From Sphingopyxis sp. CCNWLW2 (GTDB lineage: Bacteria > Pseudomonadota > Alphaproteobacteria > Sphingomonadales > Sphingomonadaceae): a stretch of 64,000 nucleotides of DNA. Below the pieces are notes generated by a model. It made no database searches and was not told the origin of the DNA. It saw only the letters and a list, made by a program, of their open reading frames with translations. The stretch's first letter is position 1. The number at the start of each line of letters is the position of its first letter. The stretch is from the NCBI RefSeq assembly GCF_037095755.1, contig NZ_JBAWKJ010000001.1, forward strand, positions 1,987,001-2,051,000. The letters run 5' to 3'. The translations under genes were made by a program, and so were the position numbers. Of this stretch, positions 33,311-41,633 are shown in pieces.

Positions 33311-35602
33311 TTATGCAGTGCGGTTCTGGGAAGTGGCGGTGAGAGTCGCGGTCAGTTCGGAAAACAGTTGAGGTTTTCCAAGATGATAGCCCTGGCCGAC
33401 ATCGCAGCCGAGGCCCGCCAGAAGCGCCATGGTTTCGGCGTCTTCGATGCCTTCGGCGACCGCGACGGCGCCGAGACGGTGCGCGAGATCGATCGTCGAT
33501 TTGACGACTTCGAGGTTCCGCTGCGAATCGCGCATCGTCATCACGAATCGCTTGTCGATCTTGATTTCGTCGGCCTCGATCTCGGTTAGATATTCGAGGT
33601 TTGACTGGCCGGTGCCATAATCGTCGATCGACAAACGAATGCCCGTCCGGCGGAGCTGAGCGAGCGTCTGGCGCGCCTGGCGGCTGTTTTCGATCTGCGC
33701 TGTTTCGGTGATCTCGATCGTCAAAATCTCGGGCGGCAGATGATGCGCGGTGAGCATCACGCGGATCGTGCCGACGAGGTCGCTATGGTCGAGCAGGCTC
33801 GCCGACAGGTTGACCGACATGCTGATGGGAAGCCCGCGTTCGCGCAGCTGCGCCGCCGAGCGGATCGCCTGGTCCATCACGAACAGCGTCAGGCGATAGA
33901 TGTCCTGGCTCTTTTCGGCCTGGACGATGAATTCGTCGGGCGGGATCGGGCCGCGCGTCGGGTGCGTCCAGCGCGCGAGCGCCTCGACCCCGACGAGCTG
34001 CCGCGTCGCGATTTGATATTGCGGCTGGAAGGCGACCCAGATGTCGCCGCCGGTCAGCGCGTCCTCGAGCTGCGAGTGGAAGGAGAGCTGCCAACCGGCG
34101 TCTTCCTTTTGCCGCGAGGTATATTTTGTCCATAGCGAGCGCGTGCGGATCGCGCGTTCGGCCGCGACGAGCGCCGCGGCGAGGCGCTGCGCGTTCGACC
34201 CTTCGAACTCGTCATTGACCCCGAAGGCGATCGCGACGTCGACGCGCAGCTCGCCGATCGTCAGCGGCGCGTTGAACAGCGCGGCGAGGCCCGCGAGCTG
34301 CCCCTCGATCTGGCTGTGCTGATAATAGGGGACGAGCCACGCGAAGGTGCCGTCGAGATCGTGGTGCAGCGTCGTCCCCTGCGACGCGAGCTGGAGGCGT
34401 CGCGTGACCTGCTCGACCAGCTTGCCGATTCCGTCGCCCGGGATGAAGGCGGCGAGATCCTCGAAATTGACGACCTTCGCCGCGACGACAGTCGCGCTGC
34501 CGAACGCCGTCTGCGTCCGCAGCGCTTCGAAATTGGGGAGGCCTGACACCGGATTTTCGCGCTGCGCAGAGGCACGGCGGCGGGTGCGGGATACGTTGGT
34601 GCCGATCGCCGCGATGAAGACGAGCGCCGGGCCGATCCAGATCGTGATCAGCATGGAGCTGAGGACGACCTTACCGGCAACGAGCAGCGCCGTTGTCGCC
34701 ACCGCGAGCGACATGAAGCCGCGCTTCACCTGCGCGAACAGCAACGCCATCATAACCCCGACGGCGAGCAGGAAGGCCGGCGCCCAGCCGACGTCGACCG
34801 GATTGCCGCGCTTTAGCGTCTCAGCGGCAATCAGGTGGACATAGCCGCCTGGAAGGCGGTTGTGACCGGGAAGGAAGAAGCTGTCCTGAAAATTGGGGGC
34901 GGTCGGGGCGAAGATGACGTCCTTGCCCACGAGTTCGCGTGCGGCGACTTTGCCGCTGACGACATCGGCGGCGCTATACCGCGGGATCGTCGCTGGGTCG
35001 TAAGTGAAGTCGAGGCGGAAGGTCGCCGGCTCCGCGCTATATTTGCCGGCGATGATCGACGCGAAGCTGGGCAGCACGCGGTCGTCGGCGGCATAGCTGA
35101 TCGGCACGCGCCACAGCTGCCAAAATTCGGTTTCCCACGCGATGCTGGCGATCCGCACGTCGTTGCCGAAAGCGGGGCTGGGAAAGGTCGAGATATTTTC
35201 ACCGGAACCCGGCGCAGTCCGCGTGGGCACCGCAAGGACGACGCGGTCGCCCATCCGCTTCACAGCATCGACGAGCAGAGGGAAGTCGCGGTCCTTTTCG
35301 CGGCGGTCGAAATAGAAATCGACGAACAGGCGCTTGGCGCCTGCCGCATTCACAGCGTCGACCACGGCGGCATAATGCCGCGGCGCATAATCGCGATTGG
35401 GTGATGCATCTAGTGTCTTCGCGTCGAGTTCGACCATCACGATGTCGCCGGTCACTGGCCGCCAGGCGACGCTGCCAACGAAGGCTTCGAGCACGCGATC
35501 GATAGGTTCGGCGATCGACGTCAGTCCCGCCGCCAGGCTGAGAAGCAGCGACAGGGCGATGGTTCGCCAGCTGATCATCAGACTTTTGACCGGGATGGGC
35601 AC
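33311..35602 (-). CDS. CHASE2-EAL protein with degenerate GGDEF
   Basis: A 763-residue membrane protein. An N-terminal segment and a CHASE2-like periplasmic region (about 20-260, RLFVDFYFDRREKDRDFPLL) are followed by two or three membrane helices (GWAPAFLLAVGVMMALLFAQ onward). A GGDEF-like domain follows without the GGDEF site. The C-terminal EAL domain keeps EALARW, SVNLSA, IEITET, IDDYGTG, KIDKRFV, AEGIED and GQGYHLGKP, all catalytic positions for c-di-GMP hydrolysis. GTG 35602 (GGAG six bases upstream) is chosen over TTG 35617. Confidence 0.9.
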   Translation of the reverse strand: MPIPVKSLMISWRTIALSLLLSLAAGLTSIAEPIDRVLEAFVGSVAWRPVTGDIVMVELDAKTLDASPNRDYAPRHYAAVVDAVNAAGAKRLFVDFYFDRREKDRDFPLLVDAVKRMGDRVVLAVPTRTAPGSGENISTFPSPAFGNDVRIASIAWETEFWQLWRVPISYAADDRVLPSFASIIAGKYSAEPATFRLDFTYDPATIPRYSAADVVSGKVAARELVGKDVIFAPTAPNFQDSFFLPGHNRLPGGYVHLIAAETLKRGNPVDVGWAPAFLLAVGVMMALLFAQVKRGFMSLAVATTALLVAGKVVLSSMLITIWIGPALVFIAAIGTNVSRTRRRASAQRENPVSGLPNFEALRTQTAFGSATVVAAKVVNFEDLAAFIPGDGIGKLVEQVTRRLQLASQGTTLHHDLDGTFAWLVPYYQHSQIEGQLAGLAALFNAPLTIGELRVDVAIAFGVNDEFEGSNAQRLAAALVAAERAIRTRSLWTKYTSRQKEDAGWQLSFHSQLEDALTGGDIWVAFQPQYQIATRQLVGVEALARWTHPTRGPIPPDEFIVQAEKSQDIYRLTLFVMDQAIRSAAQLRERGLPISMSVNLSASLLDHSDLVGTIRVMLTAHHLPPEILTIEITETAQIENSRQARQTLAQLRRTGIRLSIDDYGTGQSNLEYLTEIEADEIKIDKRFVMTMRDSQRNLEVVKSTIDLAHRLGAVAVAEGIEDAETMALLAGLGCDVGQGYHLGKPQLFSELTATLTATSQNRTA

Positions 35603-35717
35603 GCACGTCTCCAGCAATTGCCGGCCCGTGCCTAGTCCCAGATGGTTATCATCGTGTTAATTATGAATGAAATCCTGCGCCGCGCGCCGGAGCATCAGGC
35701 GCAGGATTCCATGTGTT

Positions 35718-37460
35718 TCAGGCGATCGCGGGCAGCGGCGCCAGCGCCGCGTCGCCAGCGAGCGCCGAGGCGGCGAGGCCGGTCGCCGCGGGGACGATCT
35801 GCTGGAGATAGAAACGCGTCGAGGCGATCTTCGCTTCGAGGAAGGCGCGGTCGCCGCTACCTTCGTCGAGCGCCGCGCGCGCGGCTTTGTGCTGGATCGC
35901 CATCAGCCAGCCACAAGTGGCAGTCGCGAGCATGGTGAGATAGGGATAGCTGCCGGCAAGCCGGTCGCCGGTGTTCGCGCCGACCATCCAGTCGGTGACC
36001 GCGCGGCACGCGTCGACGAGCTGCTGCAATTCGGGGAAGTCGGCGGCGCCGTGCGCGATATCGTCGATCAGGGAGCGGACAAGATCGCCCCCCGCCATGC
36101 CGAGCTTGCGCCCGACGAGGTCGGCGGCCTGGATGCCGTTGGTGCCCTCGTAGATCGGGGCGATGCGTGCATCGCGATAATGCTGCGCGGCGCCGGTTTC
36201 CTCGATGAAGCCCATGCCGCCGTGAACCTGCACGCCGAGGCTCGCGACCTCGCAACCGATGTCGGTCGCGTGCGCCTTGACCAGCGGGATCAGGATCTCG
36301 GCGCGCATCGCGGCGGCTTCGTCGCCGAGCTTGCCGAAATCGATCTGCGCGGCGGCATAATAGGTCAGCGCGCGTGCGGCCTCGGTCTGCGCGCGCATCC
36401 GCCACAGCATGCGGCGCACGTCGGGGTGCTGGTCGATCGTGACGGGGTTGCGGTCGGTGCCGCCCGCGAGCGCCGACTGGACGCGCTCGGCGGCGAAGCG
36501 CTGCGCCTGCTGCGTCGCGCGCTCGGCGATCTGCACGCCCTGACAGCCGACCATCAGCCGCGCGTTGTTCATCATCACGAACATCGCGCGCATGCCGCCC
36601 ATTTCGGCGCCGACGATCTCGCCGAGGCAATCCTCGTCCTCGCCATAGACCATCACTGCGGTGGGCGAGCCGTGGATGCCGAGCTTGTGCTCGATCGACG
36701 CGCAATGGACGCCGTTCGAATGCGCCGGCTTGCCATCGGCGTCGAGGCGGTATTTGGGGACGAGGAAGAGCGAGATTCCGCGCGTTCCCTCGGGCGCGCC
36801 GGGGGTGCGCGCGAGGACGAGGTGGACGATATTGTCGGTGAGATCATGCTCGCCGAAGGTGATGAAAATCTTCTGGCCCTTGATCCGGTAGAGGCCGGCG
36901 TTCGGGCCTTCGGTCACCTTTTCGGCGGTCGAGCGCAGCGCGCCGACGTCGCTGCCCGCGGCAGGCTCGGTCAGGTTCATCGTGCCGTTCCATTCGCCCG
37001 AGACGAGCTTGGGAAGCCAGGTCTGGCGCTGTTCCTCGGTGCCATAGGCCATCAGCGCGTGGATCGCGCCGGGGGTCAGGATGTTGCACAGGGTAAAGCC
37101 CATGTCGGCGCTGCCGAGCGCCTCGATCACCACGGTCGCGAGGGTGAAAGGCAGGTCCTGCCCGCCATATTCGCCGGGGCCGTCGATGCTGCCCCACCCA
37201 TTGTCGACGAAGGCTTTGTACGCTTCCTTGAAGCCCGGGGGCATGGTGACCTTGCCGTCCGACCATTTGGGGTTGTTGACGTCGCCGACGCGGTTGAGCG
37301 GCGCGTAGACGTCGGCGGCAAATTCGCCGATTCCGGTGACGATCGCTTCGATCATGTCGGGGGTTGCGGCGGCGAAACGCTCGTGCTGCGCCATCGCGTC
37401 GACGCGCGCGATATGGTCGAGGACGAAGAGCTGTTCGGTGGTCGGCGGCGTATAGGTCAT
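35718..37460 (-). CDS. Acyl-CoA dehydrogenase
   Basis: A 580-residue member of the acyl-CoA dehydrogenase family with a C-terminal extension. The FAD/substrate loop MNLTEPAAGSDVGALRSTAE, KIFITFGEHDL, and the QVHGGMGFIEET segment near 430 are characteristic; a long C-terminal helical domain follows, as in the AcdA/FadE12-like branch. It oxidises the alpha-beta bond of a CoA thioester; chain length is unknown. ATG 37460 is preferred over TTG 37466. Confidence 0.92.
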   Translation of the reverse strand: MTYTPPTTEQLFVLDHIARVDAMAQHERFAAATPDMIEAIVTGIGEFAADVYAPLNRVGDVNNPKWSDGKVTMPPGFKEAYKAFVDNGWGSIDGPGEYGGQDLPFTLATVVIEALGSADMGFTLCNILTPGAIHALMAYGTEEQRQTWLPKLVSGEWNGTMNLTEPAAGSDVGALRSTAEKVTEGPNAGLYRIKGQKIFITFGEHDLTDNIVHLVLARTPGAPEGTRGISLFLVPKYRLDADGKPAHSNGVHCASIEHKLGIHGSPTAVMVYGEDEDCLGEIVGAEMGGMRAMFVMMNNARLMVGCQGVQIAERATQQAQRFAAERVQSALAGGTDRNPVTIDQHPDVRRMLWRMRAQTEAARALTYYAAAQIDFGKLGDEAAAMRAEILIPLVKAHATDIGCEVASLGVQVHGGMGFIEETGAAQHYRDARIAPIYEGTNGIQAADLVGRKLGMAGGDLVRSLIDDIAHGAADFPELQQLVDACRAVTDWMVGANTGDRLAGSYPYLTMLATATCGWLMAIQHKAARAALDEGSGDRAFLEAKIASTRFYLQQIVPAATGLAASALAGDAALAPLPAIA

Positions 37461-37511
37461 GGGCAAGCTACTTTGCTGGTGAATCTCGTTGCGCGGGCGC
37501 TATAGCGCGGC

Positions 37512-38459
37512 ATGGCCGATGCCTCAAAGTCTACAATTGCACTTCCGTTCGATAGCTCGGCGATCGCCGAGGCGGCGGCGCTGATCGCGGCAGGCGAGCC
37601 GGTCGCGGTGCCCACCGAGACGGTCTATGGCCTCGCCGCCGATGCGCGCAATGCGGAGGCGGTCGCGCGAATTTATGCCGCGAAGGGGCGGCCCGATTTC
37701 AATCCGTTGATCGTGCATGTGCCCGACCTTGCCGGGGCCGAGCGTCTAGGAGTGTTTGGCGATGTCGAGCGCCTGCTGGCGGCGCGCTTCTGGCCGGGGC
37801 CGCTGACGCTGGTGGTGCCGCGCACAGCGGATTGCCCGGTGGCGAGCATCGCGACCGCGGGGCTCGATACGATCGCGATAAGGGTGCCCGGACACCGCGC
37901 GATGCAGGCTTTGCTCGCCGAGAGTGGCGCACCGCTCGCCGCGCCCAGCGCCAATGCGAGCGGCGGGGTGAGCCCGACGAAGGCAAGCCATGTGCTCGCG
38001 AGCCTCGACGGGCGGATCGCCATGGTGATCGACGACGGCGCGACGACGGCAGGGGTCGAATCGACAATTGCTCGCGTGCAGGACGGCGCGATCGAGATAT
38101 TGCGCCCGGGGCCGGTGACCGCCGCGATGCTCGGCGAAGCGAGCGGGCTTGCGGTGACCGGTGTAAAGGGATCGGAGATCGTCGCGCCGGGGATGCTCGC
38201 GAGCCATTATGCGCCGGGAAAGCCGGTGCGGCTGGGGGCGGTGATTTTTGCCGCTGACGAGTTCGGGATCGGGTTCGGCGCGGTCGCGGGTGATTATGAT
38301 TTGAGCGCCGCGGGCGATTTGACCGAGGCGGCGGCGCGGTTGTTCGACGCGCTCCACGCCGGGGCGGCAAGTGCAAAGCCGAAGATCGCGGTGGCGGCGA
38401 TCCCGGTCGAGGGGCTGGGCGCGGCGATCAACGACCGGCTGGCGCGGGCGGCGGTGTGA
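37512..38459 (+). CDS. Threonylcarbamoyl-AMP synthase, Sua5-type
   Basis: A 315-residue enzyme for t6A37 tRNA modification (makes threonylcarbamoyl-AMP from Thr, bicarbonate and ATP). The TsaC/YrdC fold is in AVPTETVYGLAADARN (residues 33-48), KGRPDFNPLIVHV, RFWPGPLTLVVP and AAPSANASGGVSPT. A C-terminal Sua5 domain (from about 210, linker LASHYAPGKPVRL) is present, which the shorter TsaC lacks. It diverges from the acyl-CoA dehydrogenase gene. Confidence 0.93.
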   Translation: MADASKSTIALPFDSSAIAEAAALIAAGEPVAVPTETVYGLAADARNAEAVARIYAAKGRPDFNPLIVHVPDLAGAERLGVFGDVERLLAARFWPGPLTLVVPRTADCPVASIATAGLDTIAIRVPGHRAMQALLAESGAPLAAPSANASGGVSPTKASHVLASLDGRIAMVIDDGATTAGVESTIARVQDGAIEILRPGPVTAAMLGEASGLAVTGVKGSEIVAPGMLASHYAPGKPVRLGAVIFAADEFGIGFGAVAGDYDLSAAGDLTEAAARLFDALHAGAASAKPKIAVAAIPVEGLGAAINDRLARAAV

Positions 38460-38463
38460 TCTT

Positions 38464-38563
38464 CTCCCCTCCCGCTTGCGGGAGGGGTTGGGGGAGGGCC
38501 TGTTTCGGCAACTCCCCACCTCGACATGCCCTCCCCCAACCCCTCCCATAAATGGGAGGGGAG
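38464..38563. repeat. Inverted repeat between the Sua5 and EamA genes
   Basis: The left arm 38464-38502 holds the CCCCTCCCGC, TT, GCGGGAGGGG hairpin then GGGGGAGGG; the right arm 38525-38563 reads CCCTCCCCC then CCTCCCATAAATGGGAGG. They pair over most of their length and lie between convergent genes. Confidence 0.8.
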
Positions 38564-38564
38564 A

Positions 38565-39467
38565 TCAGGCGGCCGCCGGCTCGATCGGGTCGCCGTGCGG
38601 CGCCTTGCGCGCGACGATCAGGCAGGCGGCGACGATCAGCAGCGCGCCGGCGAAAGTCGGCAGCGTGACGGCTTCGTCGAAGAAGAACCAGCCGAAGAGC
38701 ATCGCCCACAGGAAACCCGTATATTCGGTGGTCGCGAGAATCTGCGTTTCGGCGCGGGCATAGGCCCAGCTCAAAAGCAGCAGCGAGGTCGTCGCGAGGA
38801 GCGCGGCGCCGAGGATGTGCGGCGCATGGCCCGCAGCGGGGACAGCGAGGAACCATGGCGCGCCCAATGCGAGGATCGCGGCGACGAAGAAATTCTGGAA
38901 AAAGGCGATCTCCATCGGCTCGGCCATCTTCGCCTGCCGCCGCGCGAGGATGAGGTTGTAGGCGTAGAAGATCGCCGAGAGGAACACCGCGCCGACGGCG
39001 AGTAGCGCCTCGTCGCTATAGTCGCTGCCGCCGAGTTTCCCCGCGACGATGACGATCACCCCGCACAGGCCGAGGATCGACGCCGCGATCGAGCGCGGAC
39101 CGATCTTCTCGCCGAGAAAGATCGCGGCCATGTAGAGCGCCATCAGCGGCGCGACAAAGGCGAGCGCGATCGCCTCCGCCATCGGCAGCCGCGCGAGCGC
39201 CCAGAAAAAGCAGAGCGCCATCCCCGCAACGAACAGCGAGCGCCATGCGTGGATCTGCATCGTCGCCTTGTCGGGCCATTTTGGGCGGCTCGCGAAATAG
39301 AGCGCGCCCGCGAGCAGCGTGCCGGTCCCGGTGCGCCAGAGCACGGCGTTATAGGCGCCGAGCTCGATCGACAGGCCCTTCATCAGCACATCCATCGCCG
39401 AAAAGGTCGCGATCCCCGCACACGCGATCAGGAAGGGGATGACGGGAGAGGGCGAATCGGGGCGCAT
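38565..39467 (-). CDS. DMT-family (EamA) transporter
   Basis: A 300-residue inner-membrane protein with ten hydrophobic segments arranged as two EamA repeats: VIPFLIACAGIATFSAMDVL and IFYAYNLILA, SILGLCGVIVIVAGKL, and the second half LAVGAVFLSAIFYAYNLILA onward to FAGALLIVAACLIVARK. It exports or imports a small metabolite; substrate not readable. ATG 39467 is chosen over an upstream frame to 39647. Confidence 0.88.
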   Translation of the reverse strand: MRPDSPSPVIPFLIACAGIATFSAMDVLMKGLSIELGAYNAVLWRTGTGTLLAGALYFASRPKWPDKATMQIHAWRSLFVAGMALCFFWALARLPMAEAIALAFVAPLMALYMAAIFLGEKIGPRSIAASILGLCGVIVIVAGKLGGSDYSDEALLAVGAVFLSAIFYAYNLILARRQAKMAEPMEIAFFQNFFVAAILALGAPWFLAVPAAGHAPHILGAALLATTSLLLLSWAYARAETQILATTEYTGFLWAMLFGWFFFDEAVTLPTFAGALLIVAACLIVARKAPHGDPIEPAAA

Positions 39468-39486
39468 GGGTTGGCAACTAGCAGAG

Positions 39487-40299
39487 TCAGCGGACCTTTC
39501 GGCCGCTTTCCTTCGCCCGGTTGGCGAAATAGGCCATGAGCTGGTCAAGCCGGCCTTCGATGGCGTCGCTCGGTGGGTCGGGAAGCACGCCGAGCGAGCC
39601 ATAGCGATGAAATAGTGAATGGCGTCCGCCGATGTCGACGGCTTCAAATATCGACTTTCCCGCGTGCGGGATGATCTCGCCCATCGGGTCGAACGGCAGT
39701 TTTTCGGTCACTTCGCCAGGACTATATTCTTCCAGCCATTCGGCAATGAAGCCGCAGTCGGCGGCGCCGAGCGCGAGTTCGAATTTGCCCCGGTCCGGCT
39801 TGATATACTCGTTTTGGAAATCGAGGACGACCCGCCCCTGCTTCGGTTTCGGGTTGCCCAATCCATCGCTGTCGTCGGCAGGCGGATATTCGCAATCGAT
39901 CCGGACGATCTGATAGTTGCTGCGCATGTAGAGCGCCGTCGAACGGAGGTGGATTGCAGGCGCGAGCTCCGCCCTGTTCGAATCGTCATAGGGGCGGAAG
40001 GATTCCTGCCCTCGGCGGCGGAGGAGCGGAGCGAAACCCTCTTCGGCATCGAGCAGATCGCCGTCGCAGGTAAAGGCGAGAGGGTCGAAGAAGCTCTTGG
40101 CCTCATCGAGCTGTTTACGCGCCGTCTCCTGACCTTCGTCGAGGCCGAGGCAGATCGCGCTAGTTGCCGGCCTGCCTGCCGCCAGCCGCACATCCGGTTC
40201 AGCCGCAGGCCTATCTTCCTCCGCCGGCGATGCGACCTGCCCAGCCGCCGGCGCGAGGGGCAGGAGCAACAGGCCAAGCAGCAAGCCGCCGCGACGCAT
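39487..40299 (-). CDS. Exported hypothetical protein
   Basis: A 270-residue product whose ATG overlaps the SDR stop by one base. It has a signal peptide (GGLLLGLLLLPLAPAAG) and no recognised domain. The mature part has several Cys, Trp-poor beta segments such as GRVVLDFQNEYIKPDRGKFE and a C-terminal helical DAIEGRLDQLMAYFANRA. The overlap suggests co-translation with the SDR, but the relation is not clear. Confidence 0.65.
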   Translation of the reverse strand: MRRGGLLLGLLLLPLAPAAGQVASPAEEDRPAAEPDVRLAAGRPATSAICLGLDEGQETARKQLDEAKSFFDPLAFTCDGDLLDAEEGFAPLLRRRGQESFRPYDDSNRAELAPAIHLRSTALYMRSNYQIVRIDCEYPPADDSDGLGNPKPKQGRVVLDFQNEYIKPDRGKFELALGAADCGFIAEWLEEYSPGEVTEKLPFDPMGEIIPHAGKSIFEAVDIGGRHSLFHRYGSLGVLPDPPSDAIEGRLDQLMAYFANRAKESGRKVR

Positions 40300-41078
40300 C
40301 ACCGGAAGGTCGCCTGACCCGCGCCGTCGATGTTGAGCTTTTGCCCCGAGCAATAGCTGTTCGCGCCCGAGACGAACCAGACGACCGCTGCGGCGACGTC
40401 GGCGGGCATGGCGACGCGGCCGAAGGGCATTTTGGTGTCGAGATGGTGGATGTCCTCGTTGCCGGTGATCGCGCGCGACAGTTTCTCGCCCATGTCGCTG
40501 ACGGTGAGCGCGGGGGCGACGATGTTGACGCGGACGCCGTTGCCGAGCTCTTCCTTGGCGAGCGCGTAGGCGAGGGCTTCGCCGGCCGCCTTCGCCATCG
40601 TGTAGGGCGCGCCATTGGGCGAATGGGTATAGGTCGCGATGCTCGAGATGATAATGATGTCGCTGCGCGCGTGGGTGCGGAGCTGCGGCAGCGCGAGACG
40701 CGACAGGCGGTGCGGGCCGGCGGCGTGGACGGCGAAGAGCTTGTCGACTTCTTCGGGCGTTGTTTCGGCCACCGACTGCCCGCGGCTGGCGATGCCGGCG
40801 TTGTTGATCAGGATCGACATGGGGCCGAAGTCGGCCTCGATCGCGGCGACCATCGCGGCGCAGGCGGCCTCGTCGGTGACCGACGCCTGATAGGCTTTGG
40901 CCTTGCGGCCGAGCGCCTCGATCGCGGCGACGGTTTCGGCGGCGGCGTCTTCGCCGCGGGTGTAGTTGACCGCGACGTCGGCGCCGGCTTCGGCCAGGCC
41001 GATCGCGATGCCGCGGCCGATCCCGCGCGAGGCGCCGGTGACGAGCGCGGTGCGCCCCGCGAGAATCCCGTCGGCCAT
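40299..41078 (-). CDS. SDR-family oxidoreductase
   Basis: A 259-residue classical short-chain dehydrogenase. TGASRGIGRGIA is the cofactor loop at residues 14-25, NNAG follows at about 91, and the catalytic Ser-Tyr-Lys is in ISSIATY and PYTMAKAA. The end NIDGAGQATF is like FabG relatives. Substrate unknown. Its stop overlaps the next gene and its neighbour upstream is a thioredoxin-like gene on the same strand. Confidence 0.92.
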   Translation of the reverse strand: MADGILAGRTALVTGASRGIGRGIAIGLAEAGADVAVNYTRGEDAAAETVAAIEALGRKAKAYQASVTDEAACAAMVAAIEADFGPMSILINNAGIASRGQSVAETTPEEVDKLFAVHAAGPHRLSRLALPQLRTHARSDIIIISSIATYTHSPNGAPYTMAKAAGEALAYALAKEELGNGVRVNIVAPALTVSDMGEKLSRAITGNEDIHHLDTKMPFGRVAMPADVAAAVVWFVSGANSYCSGQKLNIDGAGQATFR

Positions 41079-41088
41079 GTCTCTCTCC

Positions 41089-41577
41089 CTAACCCATCAG
41101 TTCATTATAGATGTCGTCGTCGCTGCGGCTCGCGGCGTTGCGCCATTTGGGCGCCGCCTTGCGGTTGAGCACGGTGCCATTCGCATCGAGGATCGCGACG
41201 GTCGGCGTGCCCTTGATTTTAAAGCGGAAGCGCTTGGGCACATCGGCGTTGCGGCCTTGCCCGCTGATATGCGGCATGCCGATGTCGGCGTAGACGATCT
41301 CGTAGCGATTGCGGACGGGGGCGAAGCGGTCGGTCGCGATCAGGTTCGCGAGCCAGGCGCTGTCGTGGCAGCCGCCGGTGCCCATCACGAGCAGGACGGG
41401 CTTGCCCGACTGTCCGGCTTTGGCGAGCGCGGCGTCGATCGCGGGCATCGGGTTCGGGTCGAAGGCATCGCTCTTGTAAGCGTCGGCGACGCCCGGAATC
41501 GTACGCGTTTCGGTGGCTGCGGCGGACGACATGACGAGCAGCGCGGCGGTGAGGGCGAGGGCGATCGGGCGTGTCAT
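41089..41577 (-). CDS. Thioredoxin-like exported protein lacking the second Cys
   Basis: A 162-residue protein with a signal peptide (MTRPIALALTAALLVMSSAA, from ATG 41577) and a thioredoxin-like fold: KPVLLVMGTGGCHDSAWLAN, then FKIKGTPTVAILDANGTV (cis-Pro). The redox site reads GCHDS, so only one Cys remains and dithiol chemistry is unlikely as such. It resembles thioredoxin-domain proteins with a modified site. It ends 10 bases before the SDR start. Confidence 0.78.
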   Translation of the reverse strand: MTRPIALALTAALLVMSSAAATETRTIPGVADAYKSDAFDPNPMPAIDAALAKAGQSGKPVLLVMGTGGCHDSAWLANLIATDRFAPVRNRYEIVYADIGMPHISGQGRNADVPKRFRFKIKGTPTVAILDANGTVLNRKAAPKWRNAASRSDDDIYNELMG

Positions 41578-41633
41578 TTGCCGACGATAGGTTTCGGATG
41601 ACGTTTCCGTCAACGTAAGATAGCCTTCGCCCC

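Noticed and set aside
35667..37505. A 612-codon plus-strand frame opposite the acyl-CoA dehydrogenase
   Set aside because: Antisense to a gene with clear catalytic motifs.
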